The notes: generated by a model from the letters alone, not told the origin. A DNA stretch of 64,000 nucleotides from Promethearchaeota archaeon (GCA_016840165.1 JAEOSU010000029.1:1-64000); one strand, 5' to 3'; numbered from the stretch's first letter, positions 1 to 9,631 are shown. Program-made: numbers and translations.

Positions 1-561
1 CAACCCTTCAATCAATTTCCTCATAGTAATCAAAAGGAGTCAATTTGTTTTTTAAACGTAAGTCAACTTCATAAAAGTATGATCAATTTTAACCAATTTG
101 CCTCAATTGTGAATAATGACACGAATATACAAGCTTTAGGAATCTCTCTTCCGATATTAACTACTGATGAGTTATTATGGCAATATATTAACGATTTTCA
201 AATAATCCCAAGAGACATAGAAGAATATTTACGGGATATCGTGCTTACTTTGGCTTGCGAAAATATCACGATTAATAAAAACCATCTTACATTCTATAGA
301 GAAGGGATTGAGCCATATAATGCACACTTTTACTTTACTGAATTTGGTAAAGTTGAGAATGTAATTATTCAAAATTCAGATGGAGATTTAATTTTTGAAA
401 TTGTTAGTTTCTATCCAAAAATTCATTTTTTGATAATTACTGGAATTTGTATAGGGATTTTTGTTGTCTTAATTATATTTTATCGTATGAGAAAAAGAAG
501 AGTTCTTCGAAAGTTGAACAAAGATCGCCTTAGTAATGTACAAGAGAAAGAAAAGGCTTAA
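1..561 (+). CDS. C-terminal part of a membrane-anchored surface protein (5' truncated by window edge)
   Basis: The reading frame is open from base 1, with no stop before the first in-frame ATG at 79, so this is probably the end of a longer gene that starts outside the window. The visible protein has a polar region of about 110 residues, then one strongly hydrophobic helix (IITGICIGIFVVLIIFY) and a short, very basic tail (RMRKRRVLRK). That is the layout of a type I protein with an outer domain, a single membrane anchor and a cytoplasmic tail, as in the 1871-aa protein at 25.1 kb. No known domain is recognised. If the gene really starts at 79 it would lack a signal peptide, which argues for the longer version. 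Confidence 0.6.
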   Translation, partial: QPFNQFPHSNQKESICFLNVSQLHKSMINFNQFASIVNNDTNIQALGISLPILTTDELLWQYINDFQIIPRDIEEYLRDIVLTLACENITINKNHLTFYREGIEPYNAHFYFTEFGKVENVIIQNSDGDLIFEIVSFYPKIHFLIITGICIGIFVVLIIFYRMRKRRVLRKLNKDRLSNVQEKEKA

Positions 562-903
562 ATACTGAAAAGGGAAAATTCAATTCTATAAGATTCAACG
601 AACGGTGAAGAAATATTGAAAAATTTTAAATCTTTAATCGACAGTAGCTACTATATTAAATTAATATACGAAAAATTATATATTATCGCTTCTTTATATA
701 TAGTAGTTATAGGAAATATTTGATTCTCTTATCTCTAAAAATAAATTAGAATTTTAAAAGGATATTGTCCCCTATAAAAGAGATTTAATCAATACTATGA
801 ATTTTTTCTTTTCTATTAAGAATTGAATTTGATATGCAAATTGCGTGATAAGAGAAGAAATTGAAAAAATTAGCCTAAATAATTTATTTGAGGTATTAAA
901 AAG

Positions 904-978
904 TTGAAAAAATATTATTGCATAAAATGTAAGAGATATCATCATCGTGGTAAAATTTTTACGAGTGATTACATATGA
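904..978 (+). CDS. 24-aa zinc-knuckle-like mini protein, translationally coupled to the next gene
   Basis: A TTG-started ORF of 24 codons begins with KKYYCIKCKRYHHRGKIF. The CxxC followed by a His pair looks like half of a small treble-clef or zinc-knuckle site. A GAGGT ribosome-binding site at 890-894 lies 9 bases before the TTG. The TGA stop overlaps the ATG of the 435-aa gene (ATGA at 975-978), the classic arrangement for coupled translation. From memory, similar YYCxxC...H segments occur at the N-termini of longer archaeal proteins, so this could also be a first domain split from the next gene by a frameshift. Whether the peptide is stable on its own is unknown. Confidence 0.45.
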   Translation: MKKYYCIKCKRYHHRGKIFTSDYI

Positions 979-2282
979 GAATAAAAATCATTGAAAAACT
1001 TATTCCTATCAAACAAATTTATTCGTCGGTACAAAAAATATTTAACTCTCAATTAACCATTTCTAAGAACTCTCTCATATCTGAAGATTCTCTTCTCATC
1101 TTAGGTATTAGCGAAAAAGGGTTAATTCTGATAATTCATGCCTCCCTTGATAATGAGTTTGAGAGAACTTATTTTTCCGTTGTATTATTTAATATTCAAT
1201 CTTTAGCTGATATTTTTGAAATTCATTATGAATCAATTAAAGATGTTAAATTAGTCGAAATGATACTTCTCCAAAAATTAAAAATTGGGGATAAGAATAA
1301 GATTTATTATCCATTTACCGAATTTTCAGAGTTTCAGATTGAAACTGACCAAAGAAAAAGAAAGATTTTCAGCCTTGAGAGTAAGATTATTTCAGCAATT
1401 ATCAACGATCTTTATAAGAAGCTTGATTATTCCGATGATATTATAAAGTTTCCTTTTTCTATAACCTCTACTAACGGAAATTGGGTGGAATGGGAGGAGC
1501 TTTATCATCCATATCTTAATTCAATCGAAAATGGAATAAAAAATTGTGGAGTAGAATATACCAAAATATATCGTAATTATGATTTTGCGCTTGAAACTGA
1601 TATCTTCCAGCGAATGTTTGATCTAGTTTTGATCTCAAAACAAGAAACTAATCCTGATGTCTTAACCCAACTTAATGAGGAAGGTCCTCTTTATGATTAT
1701 GAAATTACCTTTATCTATTGTAATCGCTCCTTTAATCCCTATTCTTATATGGATTTACTAAAATTTATGAATGAAATAAAAAATTTTTCAAGCAAGTTTA
1801 AAGCCGAAAAGGAAAAGGTATGTTTTAACATCAGAATGAACCTAATTTTAATTTCCGCAGCGGGATATTCACCCAAAATTAATAAATATTTAAGAAACCA
1901 TCTTTATCGAGAAATTCATTATACTATTCCCCTCATAGTAGTACCACCGATGAAAGATGATGTATGGCATAACTTTTTTGAGTATGAAGAGCTCATTGAT
2001 TCTAAACAAAAAAAGAGAGAAGAATTAGGTAATATTATTCGTATTAGTAAAATACACGAAGTTTCTCCTTCCTTTCGAGTTACTCGGTTAAAGGATGCCA
2101 AGAGTGAATATGAGGAAATTATTGAAAGGGAACGAATGGCAAAAATCGATAAAAATTATCTAACTAAATGGTTTTGGATATTGAATATTCCTAAATCGAG
2201 TGATATTTTATCTCAAGAGAGAAAGGATAAACCAGATGATGAATCACCAAGGATAATTTCAGAGAAAATTGAAATACTCTAA
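975..2282 (+). CDS. Uncharacterised 435-aa protein
   Basis: I do not recognise this protein. It is soluble, with no membrane segment or signal peptide, mixed alpha/beta in character, and ends in a charged tail of about 25 residues. A conserved-looking stretch near residues 290-325 (LILISAAGYSPKINKYL, then a hydrophobic YTIPLIVVPP) might be a Rossmann-like or nuclease-like core, but no catalytic motif stands out. The start ATG overlaps the stop of the upstream zinc-knuckle ORF, so translation is probably coupled. The next gene is convergent, leaving this and the mini ORF as a two-gene unit. Confidence 0.75.
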   Translation: MRIKIIEKLIPIKQIYSSVQKIFNSQLTISKNSLISEDSLLILGISEKGLILIIHASLDNEFERTYFSVVLFNIQSLADIFEIHYESIKDVKLVEMILLQKLKIGDKNKIYYPFTEFSEFQIETDQRKRKIFSLESKIISAIINDLYKKLDYSDDIIKFPFSITSTNGNWVEWEELYHPYLNSIENGIKNCGVEYTKIYRNYDFALETDIFQRMFDLVLISKQETNPDVLTQLNEEGPLYDYEITFIYCNRSFNPYSYMDLLKFMNEIKNFSSKFKAEKEKVCFNIRMNLILISAAGYSPKINKYLRNHLYREIHYTIPLIVVPPMKDDVWHNFFEYEELIDSKQKKREELGNIIRISKIHEVSPSFRVTRLKDAKSEYEEIIERERMAKIDKNYLTKWFWILNIPKSSDILSQERKDKPDDESPRIISEKIEIL

Positions 2283-2340
2283 TAAAATTTAATCTTTAGT
2301 TCAATCAACGAAAAAAAAAAATAAATAATTACTATTTATA

Positions 2341-2739
2341 TTATTGCTTATTTTCTCGTAAGTAAGCATAAATATTGAGGGCAATAAGGACGAAAATAAT
2401 GATTACATCCATTACTTCTGAAGTGAAACTCGTTACTGTATGACTAGGATCGAATAGATAAATGAGATTTAAGATATTCATTCCAATTAACCAAAGTATA
2501 GAGAATTCAAGAAGTATTTTTAATTGTATCCAATCATTCCGTAAGAGCCCGATAATTCCCATAATTCCCAATATAAAACAACTAACTCCCCAAAGTCTCC
2601 AGAATTGAAGGCTAAAGGATGGGGACTCAATCATTACCGCATAAATTTCGGGAATAAATAGATATAGTACTCCATAAATTAGCGCTGCGAGAATGTTAAT
2701 GATTAAAACAATTTTAAGAAATTTTGATAATTCAGCCAT
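2341..2739 (-). CDS. Small four-helix membrane protein
   Basis: This is a roughly 132-aa hydrophobic protein with about four predicted membrane helices separated by short loops, including FLKIVLIINILAALIYGVLY near the N-terminus and VIIIFVLIALNIYAYL at the end. The ATG at 2739 is preferred over an in-frame GTG at 2748 because it puts the first charged residues (MAELSKFLK) just before helix 1. No enzyme motif is visible. It resembles the small hypothetical integral membrane proteins common in archaea. It lies alone between a convergent gene and the glycyl radical enzyme. Confidence 0.7.
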   Translation of the reverse strand: MAELSKFLKIVLIINILAALIYGVLYLFIPEIYAVMIESPSFSLQFWRLWGVSCFILGIMGIIGLLRNDWIQLKILLEFSILWLIGMNILNLIYLFDPSHTVTSFTSEVMDVIIIFVLIALNIYAYLRENKQ

Positions 2740-2891
2740 TTTTTGCACGTTTATTTGTGGATTTCATTAACTTATAGTTAATAATTTGAGTTAGTTTTTA
2801 ATTTGTATATAAATTTTCACAATTAAGTCTAGATAATTTAAATTACTCATACCTGTAATGGCGAAAATCTTTTATCTATCGATTAACTTAT

Positions 2892-5477
2892 TTAAACCAT
2901 TGTATGTTCTGTTCTAGAGATAACTTCATCCTGAATCTCTTTCCCTAAATCCGTAAAATAAGCCGAATAGCCTCCGACTTTAACAACTATATTTCTATAA
3001 GGTTCTGGATTTTGTTGAGCAGCTTTTAATACTTCCGTAGATACTACTGTTGGTTGAAGCTGTTGCCCTCCTAAGCTAAAATATGTTTTGATAAGAGATA
3101 CCCATTTGTTTCTAGCCTCTCTTGTTTTTCCAATTCCAGAAGGATGCATCCTTATATTAACTGCACAGCCACAAACCTCTGAAAAATCTAGAGCCGCAAC
3201 AGATCGCATTACGCCCGTTGGTCCATTTTTTTCTACATTATATGGATTACAGCTTGCAGCGAACGGTTTTCCAGCCAATCTCCCATCTGGTGATGCAATT
3301 CCGATTCGACCATCATACGTATGAGAAGTCATTGAGATAATGAACGGAGCGTAGACTCCTCCTTTATACGTCTTATATTTATAAGTCTCTTCAAATATGT
3401 GGCTGGTAACTTCTCGAGCAAGGTCATCGCATTCGGAGTAGCCATTCCCCCATTTTCCCTCAACATCCAAAACCATTTGATGGATTGATTGATATTCATC
3501 AGTGAAATTTTCATCAATTGCCTTAAGTAACTCCTTAAAATTGAATTTTTTTTGTTCGAAGATGAGTTTTTTAATAACATATAAAGAATCTACTATATTG
3601 GCAATACTATTCATTAAGAGAATTCCTTCCGCATCGTAAAAGGCGCCTCCTTGCGTGACATCTTTTTTATTTTTAAAGCATCCTCCCATGAATGCAGAGA
3701 TGAAAGGAGCGGGTAAAACTTTAGCAAATAATTTATCCCGTATATAAGTCGCTTCGACAATTTTTTTAATTACAAAATTAATTTGCTGATAAAAAGCATC
3801 GAGAAACTCGTCAAATGAATTAAAATTATCGGGATCTCCTGTTTTCAACCCCACATCTTCTACTAACCCTCCAATAGTTAAACAGTTACCATTTCGAAGC
3901 GTCATATCTAAAGTTCTACATAATAATAAGGCCGAAAAACTAATTCCTCCAGTTTTTCCAGGACTGCACATATCAACGCATCCTGTTATTGAAAAAGCAT
4001 TTGCATCCTTTTCTCTAATTCCACGCTTCTTTAGAGCCTCAATACACACTTGGTCATTTAATAATGAGATACTAGAATAACCATTATATTGTATTTCAGC
4101 TACCTTCAAATATAATTCTTCAGGAGTATTTTCATGATACCGAATGGCAAAATTTAGAGAGGCTTTTGATCGATCTGCTGCTTCTAAAATTACATAGGTA
4201 AGATCATTTGTCGCATCCTCTCCCTCTTCATTTAAACCTCCAAGGGTCACTGGTTCTGAACCCTCAAACCTTTGACTAAAATCGCTTACAGCATTAGAAT
4301 AAGGACGGATATTATGACTCATAATATTTAAAACTAATTCTTCAAAGAGTTCTCGTGCCTCTTCTCGAGTTATTAGGCCTTTTTTAATATCTGATTGGTA
4401 AAAATGATAAAAGATTTGGTCTAATCGACCGGGACCATGAACATTAAACGGAACAGCTAAATCAACTACCGTTTTAAGCACCCAAAATGTTTGTATTGCT
4501 TCACGTAGCGTTGTTGGAGGAGAAGTTGGGATTTTATTACAAGCATCATACATTATTGCCAAACATCTTTTCCTTTCCGGATCGCTGGTATTTTCAAGTT
4601 CTTCTTTTAATTTTTCTGCCAGTCGACGTGAAAATATCAATACTGCCTCTAGGGTGATTTCAATAGATTGTAAGAACTCTTTTTGTTCGGTGGTTAAATC
4701 TTTATAATTTTCTCTTTCTTCTTGAACTTCCTTGAGCATAGCTAAGAAACCCTTCTTCAAGACAGTTTTATAATCAAGTACTAAATGACCCTGCCATGTT
4801 CCAATCACCGCACAAGGAGAAATAACAATATCATTTTGAGCAGTCTTTAAAGGTAAATGAGATAAAAATTCATATGCCTCTCCAGTATATACAGTAGAAT
4901 TTGCATATTCTTCTTCAAGCATATCTGCGAGGGTTTTATTTTTCCAATATGGGATTAATTGCTCTAAGAGCACTTTTTTATCTTTCTCTCGTATATGATA
5001 CGGATTAATTCTTCGTTTATCAAGAGTATCAGTTCCAAGAGTTGTGATAGGTGCCCCTATTTTCTTGGTATTTTCCAATAATTCACGGAGTCCATCGGGG
5101 CCTATCTTGTTTGTCATATATGCTAAGTAGTTATTATTGCTTTCTTTCATGTATCTTTTCATTGTTTTTGCGTCAAGTTCAATTTCAAAAACATTGTTCC
5201 ATATTCCACGTTCTACGTCGACGGGGATTCCAATAAAATTTTCCGTCCATTTCCCCGCGATTCTATCATCAGGATCTATATAAAGAGTCATATTTTCTAG
5301 AACATTTTTCATTGAAAGTGCAACTCTTACTCCAAGAGATAAGCCTTTATTTTCAGTTTCCTCCCATTTCTCTGTATATAATTTAGCTCGCTCAATAGAA
5401 ATGATAGCATTTTCATCAAGGAGTCTTCTCCTTATTCTTTTTATCCTCTCGCTTGCATTATCAATTAATTCTAACAT
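2892..5477 (-). CDS. Glycyl radical enzyme (pyruvate formate-lyase family)
   Basis: This 861-aa protein covers the usual family length. An N-terminal PFL domain leads to the active-site loop SITGCVDMC with the thiyl-radical cysteine near residue 500. A C-terminal glycine-radical motif, VKVGGYSAYF, has the radical glycine near residue 836. In dehydratases and choline lyase of this family the residue two after the cysteine is usually Glu (GCVE); here it is Asp, so the substrate cannot be assigned. These enzymes need a radical-SAM activase, and no CxxxCxxC activase gene is seen in the window. The same-strand FAD oxidoreductase upstream may belong to the same pathway. Anaerobic metabolism is implied. 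Confidence 0.9.
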   Translation of the reverse strand: MLELIDNASERIKRIRRRLLDENAIISIERAKLYTEKWEETENKGLSLGVRVALSMKNVLENMTLYIDPDDRIAGKWTENFIGIPVDVERGIWNNVFEIELDAKTMKRYMKESNNNYLAYMTNKIGPDGLRELLENTKKIGAPITTLGTDTLDKRRINPYHIREKDKKVLLEQLIPYWKNKTLADMLEEEYANSTVYTGEAYEFLSHLPLKTAQNDIVISPCAVIGTWQGHLVLDYKTVLKKGFLAMLKEVQEERENYKDLTTEQKEFLQSIEITLEAVLIFSRRLAEKLKEELENTSDPERKRCLAIMYDACNKIPTSPPTTLREAIQTFWVLKTVVDLAVPFNVHGPGRLDQIFYHFYQSDIKKGLITREEARELFEELVLNIMSHNIRPYSNAVSDFSQRFEGSEPVTLGGLNEEGEDATNDLTYVILEAADRSKASLNFAIRYHENTPEELYLKVAEIQYNGYSSISLLNDQVCIEALKKRGIREKDANAFSITGCVDMCSPGKTGGISFSALLLCRTLDMTLRNGNCLTIGGLVEDVGLKTGDPDNFNSFDEFLDAFYQQINFVIKKIVEATYIRDKLFAKVLPAPFISAFMGGCFKNKKDVTQGGAFYDAEGILLMNSIANIVDSLYVIKKLIFEQKKFNFKELLKAIDENFTDEYQSIHQMVLDVEGKWGNGYSECDDLAREVTSHIFEETYKYKTYKGGVYAPFIISMTSHTYDGRIGIASPDGRLAGKPFAASCNPYNVEKNGPTGVMRSVAALDFSEVCGCAVNIRMHPSGIGKTREARNKWVSLIKTYFSLGGQQLQPTVVSTEVLKAAQQNPEPYRNIVVKVGGYSAYFTDLGKEIQDEVISRTEHTMV

Positions 5478-5601
5478 TTTTTACCATATCCTAAACAAAA
5501 CGGATGCTATTTTGAGTTTTAATAAAAGAATTGAATATAAGTTATATCTTAACAGATTCAATTAAGAATTATAACGGAGAAATATTTATAATTTACTTAT
5601 T

Positions 5602-7014
5602 TTAATGAACTTTAACACCTTGTTTTATAAGATGGTTTTGAACTTCTAAAATATTAACCATTCTACTTGGAACATTTTCTTTAAGAGAAATTGCAGAAGC
5701 AATCCCCACACCTTGACCTGTCACAATGCAGCAGCACATTTGACGGGTTGCAGCATGCGAGATTTTATCCCCTGCTACACACCGTCCCGCAACAAGTAAA
5801 TTTTCAACATTTTGTGGAACACATATTCCAAAGGGAACATGAAAATATCGACCTTTTTTAGGTAAAATTGCTACACCATATCCATCTATAAATTCGGGGC
5901 ATATACCAATAGAATCCTTGAATCGTGCTTGGTTTCTTACCTCATGTTCATTAATATTATATGTTCCGATAATTTTTCTTGACTCTCTTGTTCCTAAGGA
6001 TGTTCCAATGGTTCTTAACTTTGCTTTTTTGAATCCAGGGGTATATCTTTTCAATGCATTGATGGCATCCAAAACTCTCTTTCTTCCTTCAATTTCTGCG
6101 GTAGTAAGATCCCACACATCAGTTGGGTCAATATTATAGAGGTGGATCCCATCCATTGAAATGATCTCTCCCTCATCGGTATAACTCGACCAATAGCTTT
6201 CAATTTTTATATTATCCATCATTCGAATTTCACCTGCTTCCTGGGCTTTACGAAATGGTTCTACTAGATAGGTACTGAATCCATCTTTATCCGCAGTCTC
6301 CCCCCAATCACTTAATTTTCCAGGATTCAAATACACATACATTAAAAACTTTCCAATATTTACCCCTTTACATCCAAAATTTACTGTTGTCTCCATTAAT
6401 TCATGTTTTGGTTTTTTTCTAAATGGAGCACCAGCAAAATGTGCCATATCCGCATCTCCAGTAGCATCTATGACTCGTTTTGCTAATATTGCTTGCCTTC
6501 CAGACTTACTTTCTGTAATAACACCAGTTATAATATTATCTTCCATAATTGCGTCTACTACCATGCAATGCAATAAGACTTTTACTCCCGCCTCTTCAAG
6601 CATTTGATCGATTAAGCATTTGAACATTTCTGTATCCAAAATCTTAAATGTAGGTTTTCCATTAATCATCAATCCATCTGCTTCTAAAGTCTTCACCATG
6701 TCTTTATTCTTGACTTTTCCAAGTACATCAATTACAGCATCCATTTTTTCTGCTCGTTCTTCAAACTCTTTAGCTATCCCCTCAGCATCGACAGTATCGG
6801 CATATCTATACCATGCAGTAGTCCCAATCATGGATTGGGTAATAACACCTCCACAAAAACCATATCGTTCTATGAGCATAGTGTCGACACCTTCTCTAGC
6901 AGCCGCAATTGCCGCAGAGATGCCCGCAGGTCCTCCTCCTACAACTAGAACCCCAGTCTCAGCAAAAACCGGAATTTTTCGCGAAGGTTCTGTAATTAAT
7001 TCAATATTGTTCAT
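5602..7014 (-). CDS. FAD-dependent oxidoreductase (FAD_oxidored / FixC-like family)
   Basis: The N-terminus carries a clear dinucleotide-binding fold, VLVVGGGPAGISAAIAAARE, ending in an acidic residue (LIER) that binds the FAD ribose. The C-terminus has the family signature ENLLVAGRCVAGDKISHAA, followed by MCCCIVTGQGVGIASA, the second FAD contact. Length (470 aa) and layout fit the FAD_oxidored group of soluble flavoproteins found in anaerobes; the substrate is unknown. The three consecutive cysteines near the C-terminal FAD site are unusual. It lies 124 bp upstream of the glycyl radical enzyme and 30 bp downstream of the hydrolase on the same strand, so co-expression is plausible. Confidence 0.85.
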   Translation of the reverse strand: MNNIELITEPSRKIPVFAETGVLVVGGGPAGISAAIAAAREGVDTMLIERYGFCGGVITQSMIGTTAWYRYADTVDAEGIAKEFEERAEKMDAVIDVLGKVKNKDMVKTLEADGLMINGKPTFKILDTEMFKCLIDQMLEEAGVKVLLHCMVVDAIMEDNIITGVITESKSGRQAILAKRVIDATGDADMAHFAGAPFRKKPKHELMETTVNFGCKGVNIGKFLMYVYLNPGKLSDWGETADKDGFSTYLVEPFRKAQEAGEIRMMDNIKIESYWSSYTDEGEIISMDGIHLYNIDPTDVWDLTTAEIEGRKRVLDAINALKRYTPGFKKAKLRTIGTSLGTRESRKIIGTYNINEHEVRNQARFKDSIGICPEFIDGYGVAILPKKGRYFHVPFGICVPQNVENLLVAGRCVAGDKISHAATRQMCCCIVTGQGVGIASAISLKENVPSRMVNILEVQNHLIKQGVKVH

Positions 7015-7044
7015 GATATTTGTTCCAAAAAATATAGATATAAT

Positions 7045-7785
7045 TTAGGAATATAATATAGAATCTGGTTTAAACTTACTTAATTTCTTGCTTAATAACT
7101 CTATAGAAAAATCTTTTCCATGTGCTGGATATATCCGTTTCCCTTTTAAGTTAACATATTGCTTCCAGCTCTCAAAGATGAGATTCAAATCCTGAATAAA
7201 AAGGGGTCTTTTTTGTAATCCAAGGATATTAAAATACCATGCATTCATAGCATTATCCCCAGGAAATACAGATCCATCATCCAAAATAATCGAAATACCA
7301 TCCTCTGTATGACCTGGTGTATGAATGATAACTCCTTCTAATCCTATGTCCCTTAAAACCTCATGATTGTCCTGAGATCCTTTTAATCGCTTAACATTAT
7401 CATAGGGAATAACTGGGGGATATTGAAATTCATGAAATTTATTAAAGAATCCAAAAACAAATCTTACTCTTCGGTTTAGTGGCCGAGACTTTATCTCTGA
7501 TAGTCCTAATTTTAATCTCTTGAGCGCATTTTCATGGACAATCAAACTCGCTTTTGATTCTTCTAATAAATTTGCTGCGAAACCTGCGTGATCATCATGA
7601 TGATGAGTAAGAATTAGATGTGCTATTTCGTTAATCTCGATATTATATTTCTTTTTTAATCTTTGCTTGTATTTCGAATAATCTTTTGGATATCCCGTGT
7701 CTATTTGGAGATAGCCATCTTTACACTCTAATAGATAGCAGTTAGTAAAACCTACTTTTACAAATTGATGTTTAAATTTTCCCAT
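7045..7785 (-). CDS. Metallo-beta-lactamase-fold hydrolase
   Basis: The motif THHHDDHAG at residues 60-68 is the HxHxDH metal site of the metallo-beta-lactamase superfamily. Further ligands follow in order: IIHTPGHTEDG, VFPGDNAM and YPAHGKDF. An early acidic motif (YLQIDTGYP) completes the fold. At 246 aa it is a single-domain member of the glyoxalase II/RNase Z-like branch, probably cleaving a small ester or thioester; the substrate cannot be read from sequence. It is first in a same-strand series with the FAD oxidoreductase and the glycyl radical enzyme, with only 30 bp to the next gene. Confidence 0.85.
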   Translation of the reverse strand: MGKFKHQFVKVGFTNCYLLECKDGYLQIDTGYPKDYSKYKQRLKKKYNIEINEIAHLILTHHHDDHAGFAANLLEESKASLIVHENALKRLKLGLSEIKSRPLNRRVRFVFGFFNKFHEFQYPPVIPYDNVKRLKGSQDNHEVLRDIGLEGVIIHTPGHTEDGISIILDDGSVFPGDNAMNAWYFNILGLQKRPLFIQDLNLIFESWKQYVNLKGKRIYPAHGKDFSIELLSKKLSKFKPDSILYS

Positions 7786-7954
7786 ATTCGTATTTTTATA
7801 TTATTTATTGAAAAATATATAGATCATCTTTAATAATGATTGGGAACCAGTAATAATAGAAAAATTGGACTCTAGAAATTTCATATTAAGTATGAATTTT
7901 AAGATAATTGAGTTCAAATAACTTGGAAATTTAATTAAATTAGTGATTAAAATT

Positions 7955-8416
7955 ATGAATAAAATATGGATAATACATAATTCTGAGCATGGAAATTCTG
8001 AAAAGATTTCACACCAACTTGCCGAGGGTTTGAAAGATGAATATGAGGTAACTGTCAAGAGCATTAGAGGACTTACTCCTGAGGAAGTTGCTAAGGAAGA
8101 ACCCTATGGATTAATTGTTGCCCTCCGAGTTCTTGCTTTTAGAGCCGATAATGAAATGCGAGCTTTTTTAGTGAAATTAGATAAACTAATACAGAAACCG
8201 ATTTCTAAAATTGCTTATTTTTTTACTCATGCATTAAAATGGAAGAAGCTCTTCGCAAAAGGGATGGACAAAACTCTAAAGAAAATTGGTTGTGTAGAAG
8301 AAATCTGTCCAGAGTTCCTGGAAGTAAAAATGGAGAAGGCTGAAGGTCCCGCTGTAGAAGGTTCTGATGAAAAGATCAATGAGTACGTTTCAACGTTAAA
8401 GAACTTTTTAAAATAA
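7955..8416 (+). CDS. Flavodoxin-family protein
   Basis: The N-terminus MNKIWIIHNSEHGNSEKISH is a flavodoxin-type first strand followed by the FMN phosphate-binding loop (SEHGNSEK), then a helix and a second strand. The protein is about 153 aa, normal for a short-chain flavodoxin. I chose the ATG at 7955 over an in-frame GTG at 7943 because the first beta strand begins directly after it. Likely role: a low-potential one-electron carrier or FMN-dependent quinone or disulfide reductase. Its neighbour is an alpha/beta hydrolase on the same strand. A second, broken flavodoxin lies about 1 kb downstream on the other strand. Confidence 0.75.
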   Translation: MNKIWIIHNSEHGNSEKISHQLAEGLKDEYEVTVKSIRGLTPEEVAKEEPYGLIVALRVLAFRADNEMRAFLVKLDKLIQKPISKIAYFFTHALKWKKLFAKGMDKTLKKIGCVEEICPEFLEVKMEKAEGPAVEGSDEKINEYVSTLKNFLK

Positions 8417-8494
8417 AATAACCCATAAATTACTTTTTATTTTCTTTTATTATATTTTTAATGATAGACCTAAAATCATTACCGTGGATGGAAT

Positions 8495-9334
8495 ATGGGA
8501 AAAATAAAGGATGAAAAATATAAAGAAAAATATGGAATTCAAATTGGATTTTCTGAAAATGGTCTTCCATATGCTCGAATCGGAAATAGTGCAGAAGTAT
8601 TACTAAATATTGAAGCTTTATCATTCACCAATGAGCCTCCTTCAGGCTTCATGTTAAAACAGTTCATGAGATCAGCTAAAGAATTCTCAAAAGAATATAC
8701 TGTATATCTTGTTGGGCGTAAACAAAACTTACCTGAAAATTATTCTTTTGATAAAATGGCTTATGATTATGCTGAAATGATCCGAAAGGAATTTAATAAG
8801 CCTGTTAATATAATAGGAGCATCAACAGGAGGACAAATAGCACAATTTCTTGCAGCTAATCATCCTGATGTCGTAAAAAGACTTGTAATTATTTCTGCCT
8901 CATATAAAGTAAGTAAAAAGGGAGCAGAAATCGAGAAAAGAGCAGCAAAATATTTTAAACAAGAAAAATATGGAAAAGCGCTCGCAACAATATTAGATTT
9001 AATTATTTCCTCAAAAATCACCGGAGCTTTCCTAAAATTCTTTACGCGATTATTAGGGAAGAGATTTATTGGGGAGATAAAATATCCAAATGATTTCTTA
9101 AATGAAGTCCGGGGAGATGTTGAAATGAATTTCAAAGACAGGTTAAAAGACATTAGGGCACCAACTTTAGTGTTAAGTGGGAAATTGGATATAGAATATA
9201 CACCTGAACTCGTACGTGAGACTGCGGAGGGTATTCCTAATTCTAGATTAATCCTTTACGACGGTTATGGACATAATCTTGCAGGAAGATGGAAAGTTAT
9301 TAAACAAGATATCCTTAATTTTTTAAATAATTAG
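8495..9334 (+). CDS. Alpha/beta-hydrolase-fold protein
   Basis: The nucleophile elbow is visible as NIIGASTGGQIAQFLA (GxSxG with Ser, near residue 110). The acid is in LVLSGKLDIEYTPE and the catalytic His in DGYGHNLAG close to the C-terminus, giving a complete Ser-Asp-His triad. The length of 279 aa is typical. No signal peptide is present, so it is cytoplasmic. The substrate is unknown; likely reactions are ester or C-C bond hydrolysis. It follows the flavodoxin gene by 78 bp on the same strand. Confidence 0.8.
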   Translation: MGKIKDEKYKEKYGIQIGFSENGLPYARIGNSAEVLLNIEALSFTNEPPSGFMLKQFMRSAKEFSKEYTVYLVGRKQNLPENYSFDKMAYDYAEMIRKEFNKPVNIIGASTGGQIAQFLAANHPDVVKRLVIISASYKVSKKGAEIEKRAAKYFKQEKYGKALATILDLIISSKITGAFLKFFTRLLGKRFIGEIKYPNDFLNEVRGDVEMNFKDRLKDIRAPTLVLSGKLDIEYTPELVRETAEGIPNSRLILYDGYGHNLAGRWKVIKQDILNFLNN

Positions 9335-9428
9335 AATTATCTATTTTAATAGTAACTCAATGTATCTGGTTTATTTTATTCCTAAATTGTACGGTATTAC
9401 TTATCCCAAGTCGAAAAAAACTTTTAAA

Positions 9429-9571
9429 TTATTTCTTTTCAATTACAGTCGCCTCTGCTTCCTCAAGCTTGGTAGCCATCATATCAGGAGTACTACTACC
9501 TGTTATTCGTGCGCTTCCGCAATCTTCTTGGTTCTCCCCGTCTGTGTGTAATATACAATTAAAATTTTCAT
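9429..9571 (-). pseudogene. Decayed flavodoxin fragment
   Basis: Reading the minus strand from an ATG at 9571 gives MKILIVYYTQTGRTKKIAEA, a near-consensus flavodoxin first strand plus FMN phosphate loop, but the frame stops after 22 codons (TAA at 9503-9505). A different frame then continues with MATKLEEAEATVIEKK and stops at 9429, resembling the following amphipathic helix and strand. The rest of the domain (another 100 or so residues) is missing. This is best explained as the remnant of a flavodoxin gene destroyed by a frameshift and a deletion. A genuine 22-aa peptide is less likely. The local base composition is less AT-rich than the surrounding intergenic DNA. Confidence 0.45.
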
Positions 9572-9631
9572 ATTTTTGGTCTTATTCTACTATAATTTCT
9601 ATCAAAGATGACAACAAATTAAACCTAGAGA

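Noticed and set aside
651-715. Imperfect inverted repeat (ACTATAT...ATATAGT) in the interval before the zinc-knuckle ORF
   Set aside because: Arms are short and made of A and T only; similar structures are expected by chance here. The rest of 562-890 shows no gene, RNA or clear signal.
5602-7014. The FAD oxidoreductase as the activase of the glycyl radical enzyme
   Set aside because: It lacks the CxxxCxxC radical-SAM motif and has a classic FAD Rossmann fold, so it cannot activate the enzyme.
9360-9551. A 63-codon plus-strand ORF in the interval after the alpha/beta hydrolase
   Set aside because: It lies opposite the decayed flavodoxin fragment, which explains its open frame, and it shows no protein-like pattern of its own.
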